Source of the DNA: Mesonia maritima
GTDB lineage: Bacteria > Bacteroidota > Bacteroidia > Flavobacteriales > Flavobacteriaceae
Direction of reading: 5' to 3'
Assembly: GCF_042433895.1 (NCBI RefSeq)
Contig: NZ_JBHLUA010000012.1
Span: forward strand, 372,001 to 436,000
DNA: 64,000 bases
The position numbers and the translations under genes are program-made. Below are positions 1 through 8,543 of the stretch, piece after piece. Position 1 is the stretch's first letter; each line of letters begins with the position of its first letter. Under the pieces are notes generated by a model, which was not told the DNA's origin, did no database searches, and was given only the letters and a program-made list of their open reading frames with translations.

Positions 1-863
1 TCATCTCTTCTAATTTTTAATTCCTTTAACTGCTCTAAGGTAATTGAGTTTCCTTCCCGAATTAGCTTTTCTTGTAAACTATCACTTTTAGCATTTAGTA
101 AAGAGATTTGTTTATCTATATCTAACTGCTTGTCTTCATTGTGAGCAATACTTTTTTCTAATTCACTTTCAGCATCTAAAAGTTCAGTCAATTTCTCTTG
201 CTGTAATTCTGAAACTCCTCGTCTTTTCAGTTTAATTAATAAAGACTCTAGGTTTTTTTTGAGTTCTTCATACTTCTTAATACCTAATACTTCAGAATAA
301 GCTCTACTTAAACTTCTCAACTCATTCTTAGACTTTGCTTCAGCTAATGAAACTATTTTTTCTGCATCAAAAAAGAAGAATTTTGCTATCTCTCTTGGTA
401 ATATGAAATCATTAATAAAAACTTCATAACCCACAGATTTTGTAAGCTCATTTTCATCACCATCAATAAGAATATTTATATCTTCTTTACCTGAATCAAA
501 ATTATAACTTCTCTTTATACTAACAGTTTTACAAGGAATAGAAGGTATTAAAAGATCTTCTAGAATGATTTCAACAGATAACAAATGTTCTGAATCTTGA
601 TCTCTTACAGTTCTATTTAATAAAGTATTTAAATATGCATCATAACCTCCAGCATTTCGTATATCTTGTTTATACTTATCTTCTACTTGAGCCATTAGCT
701 TACCATAGAAACACCAGATTAAAGAAGTAAGAAAAGTAGTTTTACCAAAACCATTCTTACCTGCAATAAGACTTATATTTTTATTTTTTTTATTCCTTAA
801 GTTAATTTCATTAGAACCCTTATAAATCCTAAAATTCTTTAATTTTATTTCATCAATTTTCAT
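1..863 (-). CDS. dndD: DNA phosphorothioation ATPase DndD, N-terminal part (runs off window)
   Basis: This is the first 287 codons of a gene that continues past the left edge; the frame is open throughout. It starts at the ATG at 863, whose first bases overlap the dndC stop (ATGA). The protein begins with an SMC/RecN-like N-terminal segment and a Walker A motif (GKNGFGKTT, residues 35-43). A FFFFDAEKI block follows at 162-170, and a Lys/Glu-rich coiled coil starts near residue 195. This order is characteristic of DndD, the SMC-like ATPase of the Dnd system. In known systems DndD works with DndC, DndE and a cysteine desulfurase to replace a non-bridging backbone oxygen with sulfur. The Walker B/signature half is outside the window. 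An unrelated SMC-like ATPase is possible from sequence alone, but coupling to dndC makes DndD by far the best call. Confidence 0.9.
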   Translation of the reverse strand, partial: MKIDEIKLKNFRIYKGSNEINLRNKKNKNISLIAGKNGFGKTTFLTSLIWCFYGKLMAQVEDKYKQDIRNAGGYDAYLNTLLNRTVRDQDSEHLLSVEIILEDLLIPSIPCKTVSIKRSYNFDSGKEDINILIDGDENELTKSVGYEVFINDFILPREIAKFFFFDAEKIVSLAEAKSKNELRSLSRAYSEVLGIKKYEELKKNLESLLIKLKRRGVSELQQEKLTELLDAESELEKSIAHNEDKQLDIDKQISLLNAKSDSLQEKLIREGNSITLEQLKELKIRRD

Positions 864-2224
864 TGTTCCAGTTCTTTCACGAAATTTTCAATTCTATTCT
901 CAATATCATTATGAAGTCCATACTTAGAAATCATTAATGTTTTGGTTTCTTGCAGAGAAATTAGATTATCTATTAAATTATAGTAAGATACTTCTTCTCC
1001 GCAAATTTCTTTTAAAATCCTTCTCTCTGTATCATCTAAAGATTTAATATTATTAGTATCAATATCTTTATTAAATACCTCTCTATAGATTTGACCTACT
1101 GTTTTATCAAAAATCATATCTCTATTCCATATAACTTGAATAGCTATTAATTCTTGATTAGTAATTAAATTGATATGAGGTTTATCTTTTTGTACGAGTT
1201 TCTGGATTTCTAAAAGTTCCTTTAAAGTTTTGGATCTATATTCAGGTGTATAATTCCCTTGGTTATGTCCGTCCTCAGTGACAGCAGGCATACCATTTCT
1301 TCTGGTAGCCATTCTGTTTTCACTAATATTTCTATTCTCTACAAGACTATTTCTGAAGTTTAAAAGAGGGAGCATCCATTCTTGACCATTCTCAATTAAA
1401 CCAGACATAGATTTATCCTTCTTCACTACAGTACAAGTCCAACATCCAAATCTACTTTGCCCACAAGACTTATGTTCTTTATTAGTAACCACAGTAGGAC
1501 ATTCATAATCATCTGCACTTGCATCAGAGTAAATTTTAAATAATATTGAATTATCAAAACCCCAAGGGGATTTAACAGCATTTATAATATACCATATTTC
1601 TTCAACCATTAATTCCTTAATTGGAGCATACACATAAGTATTAGGTGAAGTATTATGCTTGGAAAGTCTTTTACCTTTTATTTCACGCTTTCTCATTGAG
1701 CGCTCTCTTGTGGCACTCTCTTCATACCTTGTTCCTAATAAAACTATAGCTTCACCTCTTTCGTCTAGTTGCTCTAGAAGAAAATTCGAAGTTGGTCTAA
1801 TTTTCAATTTATCTGTACACCACCTAAATGTATTATTAGGAACTGGATAACCCTTTCCTAATACATTTATCCAAAAAGATTCCTCAAGCTTAGGAGTTGT
1901 CCTTTTTACAAATATTGGTAAATTCTGGTTTCTAGCTTCTTTTTCAATTTTACTTAAAACATCATCTGTATAGGAAGAAATAACAGGGTTTTCCACCATT
2001 GTGTCATTGCAAACAACATAAACAGGTCTTCTTAACTGATACGGATAAGGGTTTTCTTCCCTAAATCTTTTTAAAGCTATCCATACTAAAGTTAGTAATA
2101 CTGTAGAATCCTTCCCCCCACTAAAGCCAATTATCCAAGGTCTATCAGACTTATCTGCATAAGCATATTGATCTATAAGCTCAGATATAATATTCTCTAC
2201 TCTCTTATTTCTAATTTTGCCCAT
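860..2224 (-). CDS. dndC: DNA phosphorothioation sulfurtransferase DndC
   Basis: 454 aa of the PAPS-reductase-like ATP pyrophosphatase superfamily. The PP-loop SGGKDST is at residues 35-41. Cysteines at 136 (WCTDKLKIRP), 242, 254, 261 and 264 (SCGQSRFGCWTC) match the iron-sulfur cluster region expected in DndC. In studied systems DndC activates the DNA backbone and transfers sulfur from a cysteine desulfurase in the DndCDE complex. The stop overlaps the dndD start, so the two genes are translationally coupled. The gene follows a terminator (2304-2328), so it probably has its own promoter; a TAAATTTG box lies 5 bp before the ATG. No dndB precedes it, although dndB commonly does in described clusters; dndB, dndE and any restriction genes would have to lie further left or elsewhere. 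The product is cytoplasmic. Confidence 0.95.
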   Translation of the reverse strand: MGKIRNKRVENIISELIDQYAYADKSDRPWIIGFSGGKDSTVLLTLVWIALKRFREENPYPYQLRRPVYVVCNDTMVENPVISSYTDDVLSKIEKEARNQNLPIFVKRTTPKLEESFWINVLGKGYPVPNNTFRWCTDKLKIRPTSNFLLEQLDERGEAIVLLGTRYEESATRERSMRKREIKGKRLSKHNTSPNTYVYAPIKELMVEEIWYIINAVKSPWGFDNSILFKIYSDASADDYECPTVVTNKEHKSCGQSRFGCWTCTVVKKDKSMSGLIENGQEWMLPLLNFRNSLVENRNISENRMATRRNGMPAVTEDGHNQGNYTPEYRSKTLKELLEIQKLVQKDKPHINLITNQELIAIQVIWNRDMIFDKTVGQIYREVFNKDIDTNNIKSLDDTERRILKEICGEEVSYYNLIDNLISLQETKTLMISKYGLHNDIENRIENFVKELEQ

Positions 2225-2228
2225 ATTA

Positions 2229-2236
2229 CAAATTTA
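2229..2236 (-). promoter_or_regulatory. Possible -7 box of the dnd promoter
   Basis: On the minus strand TAAATTTG, an exact match to TAnnTTTG, ends five bases before the dndC ATG. Transcription would then begin at or very near the start codon, giving an almost leaderless mRNA. No TTTG is found at the expected -33 position, so this may be chance in AT-rich DNA. Confidence 0.3.
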
Positions 2237-2303
2237 CTATTAATATAAAATATATTTTTTAGTTACTTGAAATTCTATTCTTTAATTATTAACACCTAAA
2301 TAA

Positions 2304-2328
2304 CCCGACTTCTAATTAAGAAGCCGGG
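2304..2328 (-). terminator. Terminator after the DUF3871-type gene
   Basis: The minus-strand RNA forms an 11-bp stem of CCCGGCUUCUU type with one G-U pair, followed by a U-rich stretch. It begins 7 bp after the stop codon of the upstream gene. It separates the integrase-side genes from dndCD, making dnd an independent transcription unit. Confidence 0.75.
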
Positions 2329-2334
2329 CATCCT

Positions 2335-3336
2335 TCAACTCAAAAACCAATGATAATTTTCACTACCATTGAGAGCCTTAGTGAGTCCTTTTGAAAATTC
2401 AAAAGCATTCACATTTCTAGTCAGGAAAGTATCAATATAACTACTCTTATTAGCCTGTGTAAAGAGGTTATACACTTTCCATAAATTAATATTCCCATCT
2501 TCATTTTTACAAAATGAATCATCTTTGTAGTAGTCACTAGCTACTGTAGAGATTTGTCCATCATTTAATAGTAGACTAGGAATTTCTAGTTTCACCTTTT
2601 TTGGTAAATAATTATATAATCTGGCTCTACCAATGAGTTGAGCAAACTGGTGCTCAGTCAAATTATAGTTTGTTAACTGCTTTAATTTATATAGGTGTTG
2701 TTCAGCATTATAATTCTCCAATACCTTAGAAAGTTTTGCTAAAATATTTTCATAACTATCAGCTTTCAGTTCTTCTACATAACCATCACTTGAAACACAT
2801 AAGTTACAACAAATCAGGTTTTGGTATCCTATAAAGAATTTAAACTTCTCATATGTCTTCCTACTGTATAAATTCTCTTGATTATAAGCCCTCACACCTC
2901 CAAGGGTTAAAGCAATCTCATTTCCTCCTATTGTAGAAGTTATAGATGGGATTCTAATAATAAAAGCCATCCTTTCATAATAAACTGTTCTTTCTTCATC
3001 TAGTAGCTCCTTTGCAGGTTTATGAATAGCTGAAGGCACTCTACCCTTAATTTGATGTGAAACCCTTATTTCAGGAGGTTGAATAGTTTCATTTGGAAAA
3101 GCTTTTTGTGCACATTGTTGTGCAACTTCAATAAATTCCTGATGAGCTATAGTTTTTTCATTATCCTTACTAAATACAGGAATAATACAATCATTTTTTA
3201 AATGATTTAAACTAGTTTCTACTGTATTAGCTTCTACAAAAGGCTTTACTTTAAATTCTGGTAAAGCTTTCGTATGTAAACTAGTTGAATTAATAATATT
3301 AGTAACTGTATTATTGTTTACTTGTTGTAGTTCCAT
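2335..3336 (-). CDS. DUF3871-type protein of Bacteroidota mobile elements
   Basis: 333 aa, soluble, with no signal peptide or membrane segment. The C-terminal part (LWKVYNLFTQANKSSYIDTF, about residues 283-302) and the overall layout resemble the DUF3871/DUF932-like proteins encoded by Bacteroidota integrative elements and plasmids; function is not established. It has several paired cysteines near residues 193-196 (ICCNLCV). Its start lies 26 bp inside the preceding ATPase gene, so the two are read as one coupled unit ending at the terminator just downstream. The partner being a RecA-like ATPase suggests a role in DNA processing of the element, but this is inference. The family assignment rests on remembered similarity. 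Confidence 0.6.
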   Translation of the reverse strand: MELQQVNNNTVTNIINSTSLHTKALPEFKVKPFVEANTVETSLNHLKNDCIIPVFSKDNEKTIAHQEFIEVAQQCAQKAFPNETIQPPEIRVSHQIKGRVPSAIHKPAKELLDEERTVYYERMAFIIRIPSITSTIGGNEIALTLGGVRAYNQENLYSRKTYEKFKFFIGYQNLICCNLCVSSDGYVEELKADSYENILAKLSKVLENYNAEQHLYKLKQLTNYNLTEHQFAQLIGRARLYNYLPKKVKLEIPSLLLNDGQISTVASDYYKDDSFCKNEDGNINLWKVYNLFTQANKSSYIDTFLTRNVNAFEFSKGLTKALNGSENYHWFLS

Positions 3337-4180
3337 TTTGACTAAAGTTTTTAGGATTAGTTAATAATTCTTTTGATTGTAGCGCATCTTTTTGCGTCTT
3401 AAAGTCGTACTCTAAAAGTTCACGCCAAGGTTTGTAATGAATGTATAATTGCCTTAAAAGTTCAATGTCTTTACACTGTTTTATTTTGGCTCTAGCTTCT
3501 TCTAGATTAGTTCCACTATTACACCATTCTAGGATCTTTTTACCAGTAGCTGCATTAATAGTAAATTCAGGTTTACCCATAAATAAGCCTGTTCTATCTT
3601 TTGAAGAAGTAGCATAATGTTTGATATCTAAATCAAATACTATTGTAAATTCATAATCCACTCCATCTTTTTGAACAGCTTTTAAACCTACTTTTTCAGG
3701 AATATATTTTCCATCTTTCTGATTTAAAACATAGTCTTGCTTAGTTCGCATTGTGGCTATTAAATGAGCATCACATTGTAGCATTTTATTTACAAAGGCT
3801 TTCTGTAAAGGCATTACTTTAGACCAATTAGCAAAACTATTTCCTGCTAAACTTGCGTGGTAATCTATAAGGTAATCCCAGCAATGTGAAATGCTATCAA
3901 TAATTATTACTTTCATTTCAGCTTGTAAACAAACATCTATAGCTTTAATGTACTTTTCTGGGGTATAAGGTGGCTCTAAAGTAAGTACATTATAATTACC
4001 CAAATGAGCATATAAATCTGCTGAACCATTTTCAGTATCTATAATAGCTACTTTAGATAAATCCTTATTAACTAATCCTTGTGCTAATAATAAACTACTG
4101 TAGGTTTTTCCTGAACCAGCAGCTCCTTGAAGAGCCAACTTAATCTTGGCTTTTTTGCGTTCTGATTTTCTTAATTGCAT
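3311..4180 (-). CDS. RecA-like P-loop ATPase (AAA_24 / Sak4-like), phage or element type
   Basis: 289 aa. The Walker A motif GAAGSGKT is at residues 19-26, early in the protein as in the phage nucleotide-binding AAA_24 group. A hydrophobic Walker B strand ending in IID follows (KVIIIDSISH, residues 90-99), then a RTKQDY block typical of the RecA/Sak4-like core. Sak4-type proteins promote single-strand annealing or recombination in phages; that role is possible here but not proven by these motifs. The N terminus is Lys/Arg rich (KSERKKAKIK). The gene is translationally coupled to the DUF3871-type gene by a 26-bp overlap. Its promoter was not identified in the 397-bp gap upstream. Confidence 0.7.
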   Translation of the reverse strand: MQLRKSERKKAKIKLALQGAAGSGKTYSSLLLAQGLVNKDLSKVAIIDTENGSADLYAHLGNYNVLTLEPPYTPEKYIKAIDVCLQAEMKVIIIDSISHCWDYLIDYHASLAGNSFANWSKVMPLQKAFVNKMLQCDAHLIATMRTKQDYVLNQKDGKYIPEKVGLKAVQKDGVDYEFTIVFDLDIKHYATSSKDRTGLFMGKPEFTINAATGKKILEWCNSGTNLEEARAKIKQCKDIELLRQLYIHYKPWRELLEYDFKTQKDALQSKELLTNPKNFSQNGTTTSKQ

Positions 4181-4268
4181 AATATTTAAGTTTTAAAATG
4201 ATTAGAAAAATGTTAAAATTTAGAGTAAAAACAAGAAATGGCTATTAGCTATAACTTGATGTAAACAC

Positions 4269-4299
4269 TTGAAAATGTGCGAAAAAAATAGTAACTTTG
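4269..4299 (+). promoter_or_regulatory. Orphan rightward promoter in the island
   Basis: TTG at 4269-4271, 20 bp spacer, TAACTTTG at 4292-4299: both elements of the Bacteroidota promoter at acceptable spacing. No coding sequence follows before the convergent helicase terminator, so if active it would make a non-coding RNA starting near 4305. Confidence 0.45.
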
Positions 4300-4504
4300 T
4301 GTATATCAATAGTTATTTGATAAGTTACTACAGAGTAGTCCTCGTCCAGAGTTCCTGCGTTGTTAAATCTTAGATTTTTAGGATTGGGGAGATTTTAAAA
4401 GAACCCCTTATATATTTATCTGAATAAAATACAAGTGTAGCTAGGTTCTTAAGATATGTGTTATTTCTTGAATATTTATCTAACTTAGCTAAACTTTAGA
4501 AAGC

Positions 4505-4557
4505 AAAAAAAAGTCCAAAACTGGCATCAATAATATATAGTAATACCAACTTTGGAC
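4505..4557 (-). terminator. Terminator of the helicase gene
   Basis: The minus-strand RNA has a 12-bp stem (GUCCAAAGUUGG with CCAGUUUUGGAC, two G-U pairs), a 21-nt AU-rich loop and an uninterrupted run of eight U. It lies 20 bp after the helicase stop codon. Confidence 0.85.
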
Positions 4558-4577
4558 GTTTCTGAAAAAATAGGATT

Positions 4578-7061
4578 TTAAATTATAGGTATTTGCTCTT
4601 CATTGACATACTCAGCAGGCTCCACTAAATTTATTGATTTTGATAAATGTAGCTTAAACTTTGAACTTTTTACTTTCAATACAATTCTTCTTGCTCCTGC
4701 AAAGTTAATTTTAGAAGTATCATCTTCGTATTCAACAAAATCTTCAAGCAGTATTTTATAAAATGCTTTTATTCTTTTAAGTTCAGTATTTTTTGAAAGC
4801 CTTCTTTTAAATTCAAAAACATTATTATCTAATAGCTTATCTGACTCCAATAAGCTTTCTATCTCCCTAAACTTAGAAATATCATCTTCACTAAAGAATC
4901 CAGCAAAGTAATTTTGAGGTAAAAACAAATAGTCTTCATTCCTATTTGTATATGGTTGGATTTTGGAACTTATTAGATTTCTAAAATATGATAAGTTTCT
5001 ATACAATTTAATTCTGTTGATGATAGGTCTATTTGTATCATTATCTTCTAACTCGTCAAGATTAAAATTGTTAGAAGCATTGATAGAGTCTAAAAAATAT
5101 TCTGATCTAGAATAACCATCTCCTACTTCTTTAGATAAAAAGTAAACTTTTGAAGCAAAAAGAATCAATCCTATTTCAAACCATTTGATTTGATATGATC
5201 TGAGAGGTTTCCATTTTTCTTCAGTACCATTGGCACTATTAACAAAATGAAGATATCTCAGCCCAAAGTCTTTAAATATTCTTGTTCTTAAATCCAGATA
5301 GAAAAAATTGAAATTTGTAAAGTGCCTAGAATAGTACTCATCTACATAATCCCTGTAAAATTTACTCAAATCTTCTAAAATAGTTTCCTTTCTAAAATAC
5401 AAGGTTATTTTATTACCAATAAAACTAAGTTTACAATTTGAAAATTGATTGGTTAGAGCTGCATAAGTTATATAACTACTAATGTCTTCACCAAAAAATT
5501 GATAGTTATTTGCTAAATAATCTTCTCCCTTTTCCAACAGAAATTCATCATATGTAGGATATTGCAGTTTTGGTAAATTACTTCTATTCTTTTCTGAAAT
5601 GAAGTTTATTTCATTTTTCACATTCTCAAGTAATTCATTCTGATAAAAATCTTTAATCAATTCATTTTGCCTATTTATCTTGAAATATTTTACAAGCCCA
5701 TTTGGAGGTTCTTTACTGTATTGAACATATTTATATATTCTAGCAAAAAACAACATTTGATCTTGCGTCCAATTAGAAAAAGGTAAACTTTCAAAATTAA
5801 ATTTATCTGGTTTAGCTAAAATCAAATGGATTTCTCCTGGTCTTCTTTGCCTTGCAAGAGCTTGAATTACAGAATTTATGCCTCCTGAAAAAATACCAAA
5901 TTTATTTCTAAAAAAATCTCTCGTAAATCTAGGTGGTAATATTATTATATAAGAGTGATTGCTTTTTTTGATACTTACTCCTGTTTTGAAATTAGTTCCT
6001 ACATTACACTTGTTATTATCAAATTGGTTTTTTGGCTCTTCATTTTCATTTCGGTTATTCATTATAAGTTGAGACGTACAGTCATTCAATTCGCCAAATC
6101 TATCAATCAATAGTTTACCTAACTTTTCCTTTGGATTTAATATGTCTTTTGCAAGAGATTTTGAGTATGATAAAATATCAATATTCCTTTCTCTATTTAA
6201 TAAATCTTCAATCAAATCTTGAAGTTCATCCATATGACTAGTAAAGCGATATGAATTGGAAAAATGTAGGAACAATTCACTTTGTTTTTCCCTCCTTTTC
6301 CTTTTTGATTCTATGAGTAATAGTCTATTTTCAGTTAATTCGGCTAGATATTTAATTACTACTTTAGACGCTTCATTATAAGTGGCACTAAGAATAAAAT
6401 TTTTGTGTATAACCTCCCTCCATTTCCATAGATTGTAAATGAATTCACTTTTAAAATTATGGTATGAATCATGTACTTCATCATAAATAAAAATTACTTT
6501 TTTTTCATATCTTTTTGCGTCACTTACAAGCTCATTTAGGTATTTCCTTTTTACATCAGAATTTTTAAATCCATCTTCTCCTGGGTTTCCCAATAATGTA
6601 TTTACTGTTACCACCTGCACACACCTAGTCCTATAATTTTCTCTATCCCTACCTAGCTTATTATAATTATATATTTCATTTGCAGGGATACCTGCTTTTT
6701 CAATCTCATTTACATATTGCTTTACTAAACTCACGAATGGTGAAGCTACAATCATAAGGTATTTATCCTCTCCATTACGCATCTTCTCATAATACTTTTT
6801 TAAAGTATTAATAATAGCTGTAGATTTTCCTTGACCTACAGCTGCATTTACCACAACAGTATTTTTCCTATCTAAATTAATTGCTTCTTGGAAAGCATCA
6901 TTTATATAACCTTCTGCATTAGTCTCTATAATGGCTTTACTTCCATTATTTTCTATATTAAATGAATTGATTCCATTTTCAGCCTCGGAGTGAAAATCTG
7001 AAGGATTTATTTCTTTAAATTCAATTGGATAATCTTCAAAAGGTGAATTTTCTATAATCAT
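4578..7061 (-). CDS. SF2-type DEAD/DEAH-like helicase of the element
   Basis: 827 aa. Helicase motifs are present in order: motif I AAVGQGKST (about 73-81), motif II DEVH (194-197), motif III SAT (225-227), then a motif V-like block (NVGTNFKTGVSI) and a motif VI-like block (QALARQRRPGEIHL). The roughly 450 residues after motif VI match no family I recognise; they are rich in Phe, Tyr and Asn. Position beside the integrase and the RecA-like ATPase suggests a replication or transfer helicase for the element, but a defence helicase cannot be excluded. No membrane segments are seen. It has its own terminator and lies 52 bp from the integrase stop. Confidence 0.75.
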   Translation of the reverse strand: MIIENSPFEDYPIEFKEINPSDFHSEAENGINSFNIENNGSKAIIETNAEGYINDAFQEAINLDRKNTVVVNAAVGQGKSTAIINTLKKYYEKMRNGEDKYLMIVASPFVSLVKQYVNEIEKAGIPANEIYNYNKLGRDRENYRTRCVQVVTVNTLLGNPGEDGFKNSDVKRKYLNELVSDAKRYEKKVIFIYDEVHDSYHNFKSEFIYNLWKWREVIHKNFILSATYNEASKVVIKYLAELTENRLLLIESKRKRREKQSELFLHFSNSYRFTSHMDELQDLIEDLLNRERNIDILSYSKSLAKDILNPKEKLGKLLIDRFGELNDCTSQLIMNNRNENEEPKNQFDNNKCNVGTNFKTGVSIKKSNHSYIIILPPRFTRDFFRNKFGIFSGGINSVIQALARQRRPGEIHLILAKPDKFNFESLPFSNWTQDQMLFFARIYKYVQYSKEPPNGLVKYFKINRQNELIKDFYQNELLENVKNEINFISEKNRSNLPKLQYPTYDEFLLEKGEDYLANNYQFFGEDISSYITYAALTNQFSNCKLSFIGNKITLYFRKETILEDLSKFYRDYVDEYYSRHFTNFNFFYLDLRTRIFKDFGLRYLHFVNSANGTEEKWKPLRSYQIKWFEIGLILFASKVYFLSKEVGDGYSRSEYFLDSINASNNFNLDELEDNDTNRPIINRIKLYRNLSYFRNLISSKIQPYTNRNEDYLFLPQNYFAGFFSEDDISKFREIESLLESDKLLDNNVFEFKRRLSKNTELKRIKAFYKILLEDFVEYEDDTSKINFAGARRIVLKVKSSKFKLHLSKSINLVEPAEYVNEEQIPII

Positions 7062-7113
7062 AATGTAAAAACTGTGCTATAAAAATAATATAACACAGTT
7101 TAATATTGAAAAA

Positions 7114-8310
7114 TTAATAGCCTAGCTTTTTACTAAGCTTAGAAATATGTTCACTCACTTTCTTTTGTACTATTTTACCATAGTGTGATTCAGTGATTTT
7201 TATACTACTGTGTCCTAACAATTCTGATACTATTTCCATAGGCACATCATTGTATAGTAATACAGTAGAAGCAAAGGTTTTTCTAGCCATATGATGGGTT
7301 AAATTTTTATCTATCCCAACTATAGTGGCTATTTCTTTTAAGTAAGAATTAAACCTTTGGTTACTTACCACTGGAAGAACACATTTGTCATTTCTATCTT
7401 CGTATTTTTTTATAATTTCTAAAGCTTTTGGTAAAACAGGAATAGAAATTAATTTATCTGTTTTTTCCCTAGTCATCTGAATCCATAACATATTATCAAA
7501 TCCTTTGGTTATATGCTGCGTTTTTAAATTAGCCATTTCTTTATATGCTAAGCCTGTATAGCAACAAAACACAAAACAATCTCTTGTATTGCTTAGTCTC
7601 TCTTGAGAAATTGATTTATTTTCCAATTTGTTCAACTCATCTCTAGTAAGATAAACTACTTTCTTTTTTACACGCTTAGCTTTATGGTTATAAAAAGGAT
7701 CTTTATCTAAATGATTCTCACCTACAGCATTTCTAATCACACTTTTAAACCTTTGGAGGACTTTATTAGCCGTGATTTGCTTATTGTCTTTTTCTGTGAT
7801 TAGAAAGTATTCAAATTCTTCTATAAAATTCATATTCAAATCTCTAAGTAAATAATCCTTCTTGTTGAATTTCCATTTTATAAACTGCTTTAGGTCATTA
7901 AAAATATAGTAGAACTTATTCCAAGTAGCTTGTTTAATTTCTTTACCAATAAGCTTATTTTTTTTAGATAAAATTGTTTCATAATATTCAATAACACCAA
8001 AATTTGTTTCAGTAGTTTCTCCTTTAAATTCTTTATAAATATCATCTACTGAATATACATCTCCTGAAATTTTCAATTTTAAGTAGCTAGACCTAATTTC
8101 AGAACTTATAATTTCAAGTTGGTCATTAAGCTGACTATTGGAAGTAGTTTGTGCATTTGGATCCCAATTTGTAGGTTCAATAAATAAACCTGTTGAGAAC
8201 TGTTTTCTTTTTTTGTTATAAGTTATCCTGCAAATTATTGGACATTGTTTTCTCTTATTAATCCTAGCTTTTTGTAAATAAAATAAGATTAGAATTCTGT
8301 CATCATACAT
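7114..8310 (-). CDS. int: Tyrosine recombinase/integrase of the tRNA-Asn element
   Basis: 398 aa. An arm-binding N-terminal domain (about 1-95), a SAM-like core-binding domain (about 100-200) and a C-terminal catalytic domain are apparent. Catalytic residues seen are His340-x-x-Arg343 (HMAR), His367 (LLGHSS) and the nucleophile Tyr377 (ESHYGKI). At the usual first arginine position the motif is TGLAYKE (252-258) with alanine in place of Arg; Bacteroidota integrases of the IntDOT kind are known to lack this Arg. The enzyme would integrate and excise the island at the neighbouring tRNA-Asn. The start ATG at 8310 is the only good one, and 245 bp separate it from the tRNA. Confidence 0.93.
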   Translation of the reverse strand: MYDDRILILFYLQKARINKRKQCPIICRITYNKKRKQFSTGLFIEPTNWDPNAQTTSNSQLNDQLEIISSEIRSSYLKLKISGDVYSVDDIYKEFKGETTETNFGVIEYYETILSKKNKLIGKEIKQATWNKFYYIFNDLKQFIKWKFNKKDYLLRDLNMNFIEEFEYFLITEKDNKQITANKVLQRFKSVIRNAVGENHLDKDPFYNHKAKRVKKKVVYLTRDELNKLENKSISQERLSNTRDCFVFCCYTGLAYKEMANLKTQHITKGFDNMLWIQMTREKTDKLISIPVLPKALEIIKKYEDRNDKCVLPVVSNQRFNSYLKEIATIVGIDKNLTHHMARKTFASTVLLYNDVPMEIVSELLGHSSIKITESHYGKIVQKKVSEHISKLSKKLGY

Positions 8311-8367
8311 AATAAATGATATTAGAAATAAGAGCTTCTAAATCAGAATTTTGCAATTTCAAAAATG

Positions 8368-8412
8368 GTATACCTGAGATTTTTTTTGGTATACCTAAAT
8401 GTATACCTGAGA
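8368..8412 (+). repeat. Three GTATACCT sites beside integrase and tRNA
   Basis: GTATACCT occurs at 8368, 8389 and 8401. The first and third copies extend to GTATACCTGAGA, and the first two are preceded by G, forming the palindrome GGTATACC. Sitting between integrase start and tRNA 3' end, they are candidate arm-type binding sites for the integrase or an excision factor, or operator sites for int. Function is inferred from position only. Confidence 0.45.
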
Positions 8413-8514
8413 ATTCAATTAATCATATTATTCCATTTTCTTACTTAGCCACACAGGAGTAAGAAAAACTAAATCAAAGCATTGATTTTCAGTACTTTAA
8501 GATAAAGAGAAAAC

Positions 8515-8543
8515 AAAAAAACCAGCCTTAAAAAAGACTGGTT
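8515..8543 (-). terminator. Terminator downstream of tRNA-Asn
   Basis: On the minus strand an 8-bp stem (AACCAGUC with GGCUGGUU, one G-U pair) with a U-rich loop is followed by seven U, beginning 13 nt after the tRNA 3' end. If the element recombines within the tRNA, this terminator is element-borne; if it recombines further out, it is chromosomal. Confidence 0.8.

Larger units (their letters stand above)
4181..4577. other. 397-bp gap without protein gene
   Basis: No credible ORF is present on either strand. The gap holds a strong minus-strand terminator for the helicase gene at its right end, a promoter-like sequence reading rightward at 4269-4299, and a few short dyads downstream of it (AAATCTTAGATTT at about 4366, GGGG...CCCC at about 4386-4407). 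It must also hold the leftward promoter for the ATPase/DUF3871 pair, which was not recognised with confidence. Confidence 0.6.

Noticed and set aside
1..8500. Second copy of the tRNA-Asn 3' end as the far attachment site
   Set aside because: None was seen by eye in the window, so the element must extend further left or the core is very short.
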